A DNA stretch of 55,637 nt from Candidatus Melainabacteria bacterium (GTDB taxonomy: Bacteria; Cyanobacteriota; Vampirovibrionia; Gastranaerophilales; Gastranaerophilaceae): contig QHME01000011.1 of assembly GCA_003258735.1 (NCBI GenBank), positions 521 through 56,157 of the forward strand, given 5' to 3'. Both the position numbers and the translations under genes were made by a program. The notes beneath the pieces were generated by a model. That model had not been told where the DNA came from. It did no database searches and saw only the letters and a list, made by a program, of their open reading frames with translations. Positions 1 to 7,400 of the stretch are shown here, in pieces; position 1 is the first letter of the stretch; each line of letters begins with the position of its first letter.

Positions 1-647
1 CCCTGTTTCACCGCCTCTTTGTATTTTTTAGGTGCAATTTCTTCAAGTTGTAACAGCGAAGTCTTAACTTCTTCTGCAATTTGTTCATCCGTTTTACCTT
101 CTGTATAAATCGGTTCACCATATAAGTTAATCAACCAACATGGACCAATCGGACAAGTCATTTTATCCCAAGATGGGAATCGCGCAAAGGTAAAGTTTGG
201 AGAATACCAATGCACCGGCACAATCGGAACATTAGCCTCTCTAGCCAAAACTACAGCTCCTGATTTAACTTTGTGCAACGGACCGCGCGGACCATCAACC
301 ATGATTGCAATATTTTCACCATTTTTAAGTTTTGATAGCATTTTTAATGTGCCAGAAACAGCACCTTTACGTTGAGAAGAACCTCTACAAATTTGAAATC
401 CCCATTTTTCGCAAACTCTTGCGATAATTTCACCGTCTAGAGAATTACTAATAAAAATATTTACATTTTTCCTATCAGGCAAACCATGTGAACAAAACTG
501 ATTTTCATGCCACATAGCATAAATACATGGAGTTAAATTCGGATTGTCTATCTCTACAATATACGTAAATAGCTCCTGCACCTTCATAATACAGTAGGCA
601 AGATTTGTAACCTGATTAATATTGTCTTTGTTAATTAGTCTGACCAT
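1..647 (-). CDS. DUF374 lysophospholipid acyltransferase family protein (partial, C-terminus off the left edge)
   Basis: Reading leftward from an ATG at 647 gives at least 215 residues without a stop up to the window edge, so the C-terminus is missing. The sequence has the DUF374 pattern: a WHEN motif near residue 50 in the place of the acyltransferase HxxxxD box, then SSQRKGAVSGTL, and the signature MVDGPRGP followed by K-x-K-S-G-A. Family members (LPLAT superfamily) are membrane-associated acyltransferases thought to act on lipid or lipid A-like acceptors; the substrate here cannot be told. There is no obvious N-terminal membrane helix. The gene is divergent from the tRNA-Pro promoter. Confidence 0.82.
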   Translation of the reverse strand, partial: MVRLINKDNINQVTNLAYCIMKVQELFTYIVEIDNPNLTPCIYAMWHENQFCSHGLPDRKNVNIFISNSLDGEIIARVCEKWGFQICRGSSQRKGAVSGTLKMLSKLKNGENIAIMVDGPRGPLHKVKSGAVVLAREANVPIVPVHWYSPNFTFARFPSWDKMTCPIGPCWLINLYGEPIYTEGKTDEQIAEEVKTSLLQLEEIAPKKYKEAVKQ

Positions 648-723
648 AATATGAATATTGTATCACAGCCATAAATAAAAGCTAAATTATTAACAATGTA
701 AAAATTAAAATAAAAAAATCTTC

Positions 724-752
724 TTGACATTAAAATTTGTTTGGCTTAAAAT
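724..752 (+). promoter_or_regulatory. Sigma70-type promoter for tRNA-Pro
   Basis: TTGACA at 724-729, a 17-base spacer, and TAAAAT at 747-752. This near-consensus promoter sits about 44 bases upstream of the mature tRNA 5' end, a normal distance for a stable-RNA gene. Confidence 0.8.
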
Positions 753-795
753 CAAAAACGTAGCCGAAAGGTTCAAAATTAAATAGCAAAGACCT

Positions 796-872
796 CGGGA
801 TGTGGCGCAGCTTGGTAGCGCACCTCGCTTGGGACGAGGGGGTCGCACGTTCAAATCGTGTCATCCCGACCA
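796..872 (+). tRNA. tRNA-Pro (anticodon TGG), CCA encoded
   Basis: Full cloverleaf: acceptor CGGGATG/CATCCCG, D stem GCGC/GCGC, anticodon stem CCTCG/CGAGG around the loop CTTGGGA (anticodon TGG), T stem GCACG/CGTGT with loop TTCAAAT, discriminator A. The 3' CCA is encoded in the DNA, unlike the two tRNA-Arg genes near 38-39 kb. Confidence 0.95.
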
Positions 873-879
873 TTTAGAA

Positions 880-915
880 AAAGACTTTCAGAAAAATCTC
901 TGAAAGTCTTTTTTT
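880..915 (+). terminator. Rho-independent terminator after tRNA-Pro
   Basis: An 11-bp perfect stem AAGACTTTCAG/CTGAAAGTCTT (881-891 with 900-910) is followed by a T tract. It starts eight bases after the tRNA CCA end. Confidence 0.9.
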
Positions 916-1097
916 AATATAAAAAACATTTTCTTACAATCCCGGCACTGAAGGACCTTCCAACTTTTTATACAGTTAAAATTATTTTTGACTATGATAC
1001 AAATATTTACCTTGATTTGCGAATTGAGTATGTTCATGGTAGCATAAATTTGTCTGAATATCAGACTTGTTATTAAATTAGATGAGGGATAGAAAAA

Positions 1098-2177
1098 GTG
1101 GATTTTATTTCATTAACTATAAAATTTTTAAGCTTGTTAGCTCATTTTGTAGGCAATTACGGTTTAGCAATTATTCTTTTGACAATCATTGTAAGAGTAG
1201 CTATGTGGCATTTGAACGTACAGCAACAACGTTCAATGAAGATGATGCAATCTCTTCAACCTAAAATGAAAGCTATTCAAGACAGATACCAAAGCAACCC
1301 ACAAGTAATGAACCAAAAAATGATGGAATTTTACAAGGAACACAAGTTCAATCCAATGGGCGGATGTCTTCCTTTGTTAATTCAAATGCCAATTTTCATT
1401 TTGTTGTATTCAGCTTTAATCAGTCCTCAATTTATCAGTGTTGCAGGCGACCAGCATTTCTTGTTCATCAAAAGTTTGGCTACAACAATGAGAGCTACAG
1501 CAGGAATTTCAAATGACGGAAAATTAGGAGCGGCGAAAGGGGATAATTTTGTTCTAGGAAACACCGCAACAATATATTTACCAAACAACGAAACAATTAA
1601 AAACGCAAAAGTTGATATCAAAGGTTTAGAAATCCAAGGCGATTTAGAACCTGGACAAGATGTTGATTTAGCTGTAAGTTTAAACAGCATTTCTAAATTG
1701 AAATTCAGCCAACTTGCAAAAATAGAAAAAGCTGATTTCACTGTAACTAACAGCAATATTAGAGAAAATGAAACAATCACATTTACAAGAGACGGAGATT
1801 ACTTAAAAGCAACAGTTCCGACAGTGCCTGTAAACAAAACTCTTCACTGGGATGTCGTTCTGTTAATTGTATTATTCGCAATCACAATGGTTATTTCTCA
1901 AAAAATCATGATGGCAATAAACAAAACTGATTTATCTGACCCTACTCAACAAACCATACAAAAATCAATGGGAACATTTATGCCGCTAATGATTATTGCA
2001 ACATTTGTTGTTATTCCAATCCCTGCAGGTGTATTGTTATACTTAATCACAAGCAACATCATCCAAATTCTTCAAACAGTTTTAATAAACAAACAAATTG
2101 AAAACGAAGAAAAACGAAAAAAAGGTGCTGTTAATGATGATGAATTAAAAAATGCCAAAAAAGTAAACGAAAAATAA
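1098..2177 (+). CDS. yidC: Membrane protein insertase YidC/Oxa1 family
   Basis: 359 residues from a GTG start, chosen because GAGGGA (1084-1089) lies eight bases upstream. The YidC core is clear: a helix with IILLTIIVRVAM placing the conserved groove Arg at residue 33, the cytoplasmic coiled region with NPMGGCLPLLIQMPIF, and the last helices after residue 250. It inserts membrane proteins, probably including the Fo subunits encoded later in this window. About 130 residues of beta-rich sequence (roughly 115-245) are inserted in the extracytoplasmic loop between the first two core helices; cyanobacterial YidC also carries a loop there. The usual neighbours rpmH and rnpA are absent. The C-terminal tail is Lys-rich. 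Confidence 0.92.
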   Translation: MDFISLTIKFLSLLAHFVGNYGLAIILLTIIVRVAMWHLNVQQQRSMKMMQSLQPKMKAIQDRYQSNPQVMNQKMMEFYKEHKFNPMGGCLPLLIQMPIFILLYSALISPQFISVAGDQHFLFIKSLATTMRATAGISNDGKLGAAKGDNFVLGNTATIYLPNNETIKNAKVDIKGLEIQGDLEPGQDVDLAVSLNSISKLKFSQLAKIEKADFTVTNSNIRENETITFTRDGDYLKATVPTVPVNKTLHWDVVLLIVLFAITMVISQKIMMAINKTDLSDPTQQTIQKSMGTFMPLMIIATFVVIPIPAGVLLYLITSNIIQILQTVLINKQIENEEKRKKGAVNDDELKNAKKVNEK

Positions 2178-2190
2178 TAAAATAAACTCA

Positions 2191-2225
2191 AAAACAGCTC
2201 CAAAGTAAAATTTGGAGTTGTTTTA
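2191..2225 (+). terminator. Terminator-like hairpin between yidC and queA
   Basis: AAAACAGCTCCAAA pairs with TTTGGAGTTGTTTT around a six-base loop (2191-2204 with 2211-2224, one mismatch). The 3' arm itself supplies the T run, so it may only attenuate transcription into queA, whose ATG follows within 20 bases. Confidence 0.65.
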
Positions 2226-2242
2226 TATATAAAGGATAAAAT

Positions 2243-3298
2243 ATGAATATTTCAGAATTTGATTATGAATTACCGGAAGAATTAATTGCTCAAATGCCTG
2301 CAGACAAACGAGAAAACTCTAAAATGCTCGTTTTGGATAGAACAACAAAATCAATTGAACATAAACACTTTTTTGATATTGTTGACTATATTGATGAAAA
2401 TTCAATCCTTGTACTAAATAATACAAAAGTTCTACCGGCAAGACTGTACGGTAACAAAGATACTGGTGCAAAAATTGAAATATTTTTACTTAACCCTAAA
2501 GAAAATAGTGAAAACAAAACTTTATGGTCAGCCCTAATCAAACCGTCAAAAAGAGTTAAGCCAAACACATTGATAAAAGTAAGCGAAGAATTGACTGTCA
2601 GAGCAATAGAACGACTTGAAGATGATGGTGAATGGCTTGTCGAAATGATTTATGAAGGGGATTTATTTGAGATTTTGCACAAGGTCGGAAATATTCCACT
2701 TCCTCCATATATTGAGCGTAAACTTCAATCAGAAGAAATTAAACAATTTGACATGAACAGATACCAAACGGTTTATGCAAAAGATGAAGGTTCTGTTGCG
2801 GCTCCAACTGCAGGATTACATTTTACAAAAGAAATTCTTGATAGGTTGAAAAACAAAGGAGTAGAAATCGTTTACGTAACCCTAAATGTAGGATTGGGAA
2901 CATTTAGACCGGTAAAGTGTGAAAATATTCTAGACCACAAGATGCATTCTGAAACTTTTGAAATAACTCAAAGCGCAGCAGATAGTATAAATAGAGCAAA
3001 AGCCGAAGGTAAAAAAATTATAGCAGTTGGAACAACAACTGTTAGAACACTTGAGACCGCATATCAAAAATATGGTTGCATAAAAGCTTGTCATGACCAT
3101 TCTGAATTATTTATTTACCCTCCTTATGAATTTAAAGTAATTGATAATCTCATTACAAACTTTCACTTGCCAAAATCAACCTTATTGATGTTGGTTAGCG
3201 CCTTAGCCGGAAAAGAATTTATCTTCAAAGCTTATCACGAGGCTATCAAAAACAAATACAGATTTTTTAGTTACGGTGATTGCATGTATATAAAGTAA
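2243..3298 (+). CDS. queA: S-adenosylmethionine:tRNA ribosyltransferase-isomerase
   Basis: 351 residues, normal family length. QueA transfers and isomerises the ribosyl group of SAM onto preQ1-modified tRNA to give epoxyqueuosine at position 34. Family motifs are visible: the N-terminal F-x-Y-x-L-P-x-x-L-I-A-Q-x-P, then LVLNNTKVLPARLYG, the central VAAPTAGLHFT, and the C-terminal NLITNFHLPKSTLLMLVSA. The ATG has AAGGAT upstream. No other queuosine gene is in the window. Confidence 0.95.
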   Translation: MNISEFDYELPEELIAQMPADKRENSKMLVLDRTTKSIEHKHFFDIVDYIDENSILVLNNTKVLPARLYGNKDTGAKIEIFLLNPKENSENKTLWSALIKPSKRVKPNTLIKVSEELTVRAIERLEDDGEWLVEMIYEGDLFEILHKVGNIPLPPYIERKLQSEEIKQFDMNRYQTVYAKDEGSVAAPTAGLHFTKEILDRLKNKGVEIVYVTLNVGLGTFRPVKCENILDHKMHSETFEITQSAADSINRAKAEGKKIIAVGTTTVRTLETAYQKYGCIKACHDHSELFIYPPYEFKVIDNLITNFHLPKSTLLMLVSALAGKEFIFKAYHEAIKNKYRFFSYGDCMYIK

Positions 3299-3402
3299 AA
3301 TCATGCATAATAGGTAGGTCTATATCACCATTAAACAAGTTCCGCATGACAATTGTATATCTTTTTTGACTTTTTTGCATCCATCATTAAACCATGTGGA
3401 GG

Positions 3403-3447
3403 ATACATTATTTTCAAGATTTAAGTAGAATAATAATGTATGGGAGG
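3403..3447 (+). promoter_or_regulatory. Leader hairpin just before the transglycosylase ribosome binding site
   Basis: A perfect 10-bp inverted repeat, ATACATTATT (3403-3412) and AATAATGTAT (3432-3441), directly abuts the GGGAGG ribosome binding site at 3442-3447. It could be an RNA hairpin that hides or presents that site, or a DNA operator. No standard promoter was convincing upstream. Confidence 0.4.
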
Positions 3448-3459
3448 TAGTATAAAAAT

Positions 3460-4215
3460 ATGTTCTCTGAAATGATACAGGGTTTGTTAAATTCAGGCGG
3501 TAAAAGTGCAGCTATGCAAAGAGCTACACAAATAAACAACTACGTAAACAGTGCAAATAAACAAGTGAATCCGCAACAAAGCATGGCAAATTCACTTGAT
3601 GCGATTTATCCACCTGGAGCAAATAATGTTCAATCATTTGAAAAAGTTTTGTCATCAACTTCTGCTGCCAATTTCGGTTCATTGCTACTAAATCCGAAAT
3701 CTCTGAATGTGAATGGAAATATTTATGATAACGATGATATCAACACTGACGGTATAACAAACGCTACCCTAAGACGTGCTATTCAAGAAGTTAATGATGC
3801 TAGCAGAAAATATTCTCCTGAAAAATCTCAATCAACCAACAAGACACAACTAATTGGTATGATAAACAAAGTTGCTCAACGTCACGGTGTAGATGAAAAA
3901 CTTGTACAGGCAGTGATTAAACAAGAATCCGGATTCAACCCAAAAGCTACATCAAGAACAGGTGCAATGGGGTTAATGCAATTGATGCCATCAACAGCAA
4001 AAGCGCTTGGAGTCAATGACCCATATAATGCAGCTCAAAATGTAGATGGTGGTGTTAGATATTTGAAATCAATGATGAATAAATATAATGGTAACGTTAT
4101 TCTAGCACTTGCAGCATACAATGCAGGTCCAGGAGCAGTTGACAAATATGACGGAGTCCCACCGTATAAAGAAACACAAAATTATGTGAAAAATATTTTA
4201 GCGAATTACTTATAA
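3460..4215 (+). CDS. Lytic transglycosylase, SLT domain
   Basis: 251 residues. The C-terminal half (about 130-251) is a typical soluble lytic transglycosylase domain: the catalytic Glu is E156 in IKQESGF, followed by GAMGLMQLMPSTA, then AAYNAGPGAV and the closing Y-x-E-T-x-x-Y-V. It cleaves peptidoglycan glycan strands to 1,6-anhydro ends. The N-terminal 125 residues are Asn/Gln/Ser-rich with no signal peptide, so export by the Sec route is not evident; such N-termini occur in transglycosylases delivered by other machines. GGGAGG supports the ATG. Confidence 0.88.
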   Translation: MFSEMIQGLLNSGGKSAAMQRATQINNYVNSANKQVNPQQSMANSLDAIYPPGANNVQSFEKVLSSTSAANFGSLLLNPKSLNVNGNIYDNDDINTDGITNATLRRAIQEVNDASRKYSPEKSQSTNKTQLIGMINKVAQRHGVDEKLVQAVIKQESGFNPKATSRTGAMGLMQLMPSTAKALGVNDPYNAAQNVDGGVRYLKSMMNKYNGNVILALAAYNAGPGAVDKYDGVPPYKETQNYVKNILANYL

Positions 4216-4246
4216 AAAAAGGTTGGCATATTTGCCAACCTTTTTT
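4215..4246. terminator. Bidirectional terminator
   Basis: AAAAAAGGTTGGCA pairs perfectly with TGCCAACCTTTTTT around a four-base loop (4215-4228 with 4233-4246). With A and T tracts on both sides it can serve the transglycosylase on + and the decarboxylase-like gene on -. Confidence 0.9.
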
Positions 4247-4249
4247 ATA

Positions 4250-5287
4250 TCATAACTTTGATAAAACATGCTGTAATCGGTCTATTTTTTTAGAATCTGT
4301 ACCAATACCACATAAAAGCATTGTTGATTTTTCATTAGTCTTTTCATCTTCAATTCCAAAATCTTCGTAAAGCATTTCAGAAAGTTCATATCCTGAAATG
4401 CCGGGAACTCTGATTAGAACCTTTGTAGGGTCATCCCCAAAGAATTCACAACCTCTGCATTTTTCTCTCATCCTATCTAAACGAATAACAAGATTATCTA
4501 TTTCTTTTCTTCCTGCACGAGAATCTAAATAATTAATATTAGCCTCAATTGATGCCAATAAAGGATAAGATGGAGATGTCGTCATAAACATATTTAGGGC
4601 ATGAGACACATCGACCTCGCAATTACAGTGTAATAATGCTGTCGGATTCAAACCGCCTGCTGTTTTATGTAGAGACTGAACCGTAAAATCTGCAATATTA
4701 ACAGCAGAAATTGGTAACAATTCAGAAAATGGATACAACGCACCATGAGCCTCATCCACGATTAAAAATGCACCATGCTTTTCACATACAGCTTTTATTT
4801 CTTCGATATCAGAAATTATACCTTCATAAGAAGGTGAAGTTATAATTACAGTTTTGATATTGTACCTGCTTAAATAAAAATCAATAACTTCAGGTTTTAC
4901 TTCTAACGGAACACCCCAATCTTTATCAATTTCTAAATCGTAAGTAAGAGCTCTCGCACCAGCAAGTCTTACGGCATTAAAGTGACATGGGTGAGAATTT
5001 GATGCAATTAAAACCTTATCCCCAACTTGAGTACAAGACAAAACTGCTGCAATAATCCCGCTGGTTGAGCCATTAGTCAAAAAAGTTGTTGAATACGTAT
5101 GATAGATAGCCCTCGCGCGTAACTGCGCAACCTTTAATGCCTCTTGAGGATCTTGACACTCCGTCTCTGAAATATCAAGTTTATACATTTCTTTTAACGG
5201 CTCATAAATAAAGAATTTCTGACCGTGTGATGGGGTTGTAAATAAAGTCTTTTCAGGCTTTTCACTTAATAATCTGATTAAACTCAT
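4250..5287 (-). CDS. Short Orn/Lys/Arg decarboxylase-like PLP enzyme
   Basis: 345 residues with the fold-type I PLP core of the Orn/Lys/Arg decarboxylase family: FTTPSHGQ near residue 17 (family HTPGH), TNGSTSGI at about 71, DEAHGA at 178-183 and the Schiff-base Lys K208 in QSLHKTAGG. A segment GYELSEMLYEDFGIE near 310 matches the family region before the C-terminal domain, but that last domain is missing, since full enzymes are about 480 residues. It may make a polyamine precursor; the substrate is not inferable. It lies seven bases after a PilZ gene in the same direction, so the two are probably co-transcribed. Confidence 0.75.
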   Translation of the reverse strand: MSLIRLLSEKPEKTLFTTPSHGQKFFIYEPLKEMYKLDISETECQDPQEALKVAQLRARAIYHTYSTTFLTNGSTSGIIAAVLSCTQVGDKVLIASNSHPCHFNAVRLAGARALTYDLEIDKDWGVPLEVKPEVIDFYLSRYNIKTVIITSPSYEGIISDIEEIKAVCEKHGAFLIVDEAHGALYPFSELLPISAVNIADFTVQSLHKTAGGLNPTALLHCNCEVDVSHALNMFMTTSPSYPLLASIEANINYLDSRAGRKEIDNLVIRLDRMREKCRGCEFFGDDPTKVLIRVPGISGYELSEMLYEDFGIEDEKTNEKSTMLLCGIGTDSKKIDRLQHVLSKL

Positions 5288-5294
5288 TTTTATC

Positions 5295-5888
5295 CTATTT
5301 ATTCTTAATTTCTACACTACGTTTTGCACAGAACTGAGTAAGAATCATCTTATCTTGATTTGAACCATACACAAATTGACCAGACACAACATATCCGCCA
5401 TTTTCTGTATTTTTCTCAATTCTTATCGGTTGAAATTTGCAATTCAATACCGTATCACTATCCAAAGGTAATGCAACATCAAAAGTAGCTTCTATATTCA
5501 AATTATTGTCAGTCTTAAATTTCATACCACCTGCAGAAACATCAAGTGTTGAGATATCAAAAGTTTGCCCCTCACAAGACAATGTCAAATCGTGAATATA
5601 CTTAATACGTGTATATTGACGCCTTTGCAAGAATTTGTGTTTTGCAGGACTTGCAATAATCAAAGTCTTACCGTCAATTTTTTTAGCATAAGAGTCAAAA
5701 TAGAGTTTTCCATGACTTGTTTGTGTATAAAACTCACAATAAGTATTTTCTAAAATTCCATCAGGTTCATAATCAAGTTCCAGAGTAAAGTCACCTGCTC
5801 TAACTGAAGAAACTATGCCTCTATTTGCAAACTTAAAATTTTGCGGAATTAATAAAACTTTCTGATTTTCAACAACTAATTCTCTCAT
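5295..5888 (-). CDS. PilZ domain protein (probable c-di-GMP receptor)
   Basis: 197 residues. The N-terminal half (1-85) is beta-rich and resembles the YcgR-type N-terminal domain. The PilZ domain follows with both c-di-GMP motifs: RxxxR as R90-Q-Y-T-R94 and D116-V-S-A-G-G. It should sense cyclic di-GMP; the output is unknown. It is the first gene of a two-gene unit with the short decarboxylase-like enzyme. No diguanylate cyclase or flagellar gene is nearby. Confidence 0.85.
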   Translation of the reverse strand: MRELVVENQKVLLIPQNFKFANRGIVSSVRAGDFTLELDYEPDGILENTYCEFYTQTSHGKLYFDSYAKKIDGKTLIIASPAKHKFLQRRQYTRIKYIHDLTLSCEGQTFDISTLDVSAGGMKFKTDNNLNIEATFDVALPLDSDTVLNCKFQPIRIEKNTENGGYVVSGQFVYGSNQDKMILTQFCAKRSVEIKNK

Positions 5889-5921
5889 CTTTGACCTTTC
5901 TCAAACTAATAATATACTGTG

Positions 5922-5927
5922 ATTATA
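5922..5927 (-). promoter_or_regulatory. Candidate -10 element for the PilZ operon
   Basis: On the minus strand TATAAT lies 34 bases before the ATG. A matching -35 element is weak, so this is a partial promoter call. Confidence 0.4.
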
Positions 5928-5956
5928 CAATAATATTTAACAAATGGCATAATGTT

Positions 5957-6017
5957 AAGAAAAGAAAAGCCCCTCTTATGCAAGAGAGGCAAGCTGAGCA
6001 ATCAGAAGAGTTGAGGA
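5957..6017 (-). ncRNA. Candidate small RNA ending in an orphan minus-strand terminator
   Basis: The minus strand has GCCTCTCTT-GCAT-AAGAGGGGC followed by TTTTCTTTTC, a good intrinsic terminator, yet no minus-strand gene lies upstream of it. About 45 bases before the hairpin is a -10-like TATAGT (6023-6028) with TTTTAT 17 bases further up. The implied transcript is about 60 nt, with a CU-rich unpaired 5' part (CCTCAACTCTTC). It lies between two divergently transcribed genes. Confidence 0.45.
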
Positions 6018-6110
6018 TTTACACTATAATAATAAATTTATTTTTATAAAATCTCATTGACTAAAATACCTAACAATTGTGAAAAAATATTAGCTAAAAG
6101 TATCAAATAA

Positions 6111-6140
6111 TTGATTTTTTGCGAATTTACATGCTAATAT
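6111..6140 (+). promoter_or_regulatory. Extended -10 promoter for the 6171 gene
   Basis: TTGATT at 6111-6116, 18-base spacer, TAATAT at 6135-6140 preceded by TGC, an extended -10. The start codon is 30 bases downstream. Confidence 0.65.
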
Positions 6141-6170
6141 AAAGACATAGAGGATAAGGAGTTTAGAGGT

Positions 6171-6518
6171 ATGAAAAAAGTATTATTAACTACAATTATT
6201 TTAAGTTTTGCAACAATGCCATCTTCATTTGCTGCAGGATTTGGATATTTGAGTGCACCTAACGAAGGTAACAGGAATTTTTCCACAATAATGCAACATC
6301 AATTTGAAAAAGAAGAAACTTTGGATTTTTCAAAAAATCCTGACCAATACAAAGAAAAAAGAGAAAATAAAGAAAAATTTCTTGACTACCAAGAAGGAAA
6401 AGTTGATGTTCCACAAAGCGCAAGAACTCAATTCAATATACAAAGTGCGCGTCCAGGTTCAAACAATATGCAGTTTGTAAAAGATGAAAACGGCAAAATC
6501 CGAATCAAAGGATTTTAA
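6171..6518 (+). CDS. Small exported protein of unknown function
   Basis: 115 residues. A typical signal peptide covers residues 1-21 or so (MKK, then a hydrophobic run ending at SFA-A), so the mature protein of about 93 residues is periplasmic or secreted. The mature part is charged (E-K-E-E-T, R-E-N-K-E-K) with no membrane helix or Cys. I recognise no family. A strong ribosome binding site (AAGGAG) precedes it. The next gene starts 17 bases later, suggesting co-transcription with the holin-like protein. Confidence 0.7.
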   Translation: MKKVLLTTIILSFATMPSSFAAGFGYLSAPNEGNRNFSTIMQHQFEKEETLDFSKNPDQYKEKRENKEKFLDYQEGKVDVPQSARTQFNIQSARPGSNNMQFVKDENGKIRIKGF

Positions 6519-6535
6519 TTGAATAAGGTTCAAAT

Positions 6536-6865
6536 ATGAAAAAAATAATTCTAAAATGGATAATATTTGCACTTGTTATTATGGGGACATGCTATCTGCC
6601 AGATATTAAAGTTGAAAGCTTTGCATTTGCAATGCTTGTGGCTGCAGCGATAACAATCGTAAACGTATTTATTAAACCGATAGTCAAATTATTAGCCTTG
6701 CCGATAAATTTATTTACATTTGGCTTATTTAACCTTGTTATAAACTTTGGCATGCTATACGGTATTACTTATTTAATTCCGCAATATCAACTGGGAAACA
6801 TGCTTAGTGCATTTATTGCATCAGTCATAATCGCTGTTGCATACTGCATTTTGAAGAAAATATAA
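6536..6865 (+). CDS. Phage holin family 4-like membrane protein (PF04020 type)
   Basis: 109 residues with four predicted membrane segments (about 7-24, 30-55, 56-77, 85-107). The pattern A-I-T-I-V-N-V-F-I-K-P-I followed by L-P-I-N-L-F-T-F-G-L-F matches the PF04020 membrane family. Despite the family name, members are common in non-phage chromosomal loci and their function is unknown. No lysin or phage gene is nearby, so I do not read it as a prophage remnant. Confidence 0.78.
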   Translation: MKKIILKWIIFALVIMGTCYLPDIKVESFAFAMLVAAAITIVNVFIKPIVKLLALPINLFTFGLFNLVINFGMLYGITYLIPQYQLGNMLSAFIASVIIAVAYCILKKI

Positions 6866-6873
6866 GGTTAATA

Positions 6874-6895
6874 TCCCTCAAAAAGAGGTTTTTTA
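6874..6895 (+). terminator. Weak terminator after the holin-like gene
   Basis: A short stem CCTC/GAGG around five A, followed by TTTTTT. It lies just ahead of the HU promoter. Confidence 0.5.
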
Positions 6896-6926
6896 CGTTA
6901 AAAAGTGTTAAAATTCTTTAAAAGAC

Positions 6927-6954
6927 TTGCAACAACGGAAATTTTCAATATAAT
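6927..6954 (+). promoter_or_regulatory. Promoter of the HU gene
   Basis: TTGCAA at 6927-6932, 16-base spacer, and a consensus TATAAT at 6949-6954. The implied start of transcription is about 25 bases before the ATG at 6986, leaving room for AAGGAG. Confidence 0.85.
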
Positions 6955-6985
6955 GAGAGAGTACACAAGAAGAAGGAGTTTTATT

Positions 6986-7264
6986 ATGAACAAAGAAGAA
7001 TTAGTACAAGAAATTTCAAAAAAAGCTAACGTTACACAAAAAGAAGCAGCTGAAGTTTTATCTTCATTAGTAGATACAATCCAAAAAACAGTTGCTAAAG
7101 GTAAAAAAGTTACTTTAGTTGGTTTTGGAACTTTTGAACCACGCAAAAGAGCTGCTAGAACAGGTAGAAACCCTCAAACTGGTAAAGAATTAAAAATCCC
7201 TGCTAAAACAGTTCCTGCTTTCTCAGCTGGTAAAAAATTCAAAACAGTTGTAAACGGCAAATAG
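6986..7264 (+). CDS. hup: DNA-binding protein HU
   Basis: 92 residues, the normal HU size. The start is the ATG at 6986 because AAGGAG (6973-6978) precedes it and HU homologues begin M-N-K-x-E-L; a longer in-frame reading from 6905 would run through the promoter. Signature GFGTFEPRKRAARTGRNP and the DNA-binding arm with K-E-L-K-I-P-A are present. HU bends and compacts DNA as a dimer. Confidence 0.95.
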   Translation: MNKEELVQEISKKANVTQKEAAEVLSSLVDTIQKTVAKGKKVTLVGFGTFEPRKRAARTGRNPQTGKELKIPAKTVPAFSAGKKFKTVVNGK

Positions 7265-7289
7265 TTTTTGAAATAAAAACAAAAGTTTT

Positions 7290-7323
7290 GAGAGGTCAAA
7301 CAACAATGTTTGACCTCTTTTTA
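7290..7323 (+). terminator. Terminator after HU
   Basis: A 12-bp stem AGAGGTCAAACA/TGTTTGACCTCT (7291-7302 with 7307-7318) is followed by a T tract. Confidence 0.92.
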
Positions 7324-7400
7324 GTATATTTATATGATAACTCAATCAATAATTTCAGATAAAATAATCAAGGTTAGATAGAAAGAAAGAGATTAAAATT

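Noticed and set aside
5957..6017. Cyanobacterial Yfr1 RNA
   Set aside because: Length is similar, but the ACUCCUCACAC core and the 5' hairpin are not there.
6536..6865. Holin as evidence of a prophage
   Set aside because: PF04020-type proteins are frequent outside phages, and there is no lysin, portal, capsid or integrase near it.
6905..6985. N-terminal extension of HU by 27 residues
   Set aside because: The extension overlaps a strong TTGCAA/TATAAT promoter, and AAGGAG marks the ATG at 6986.
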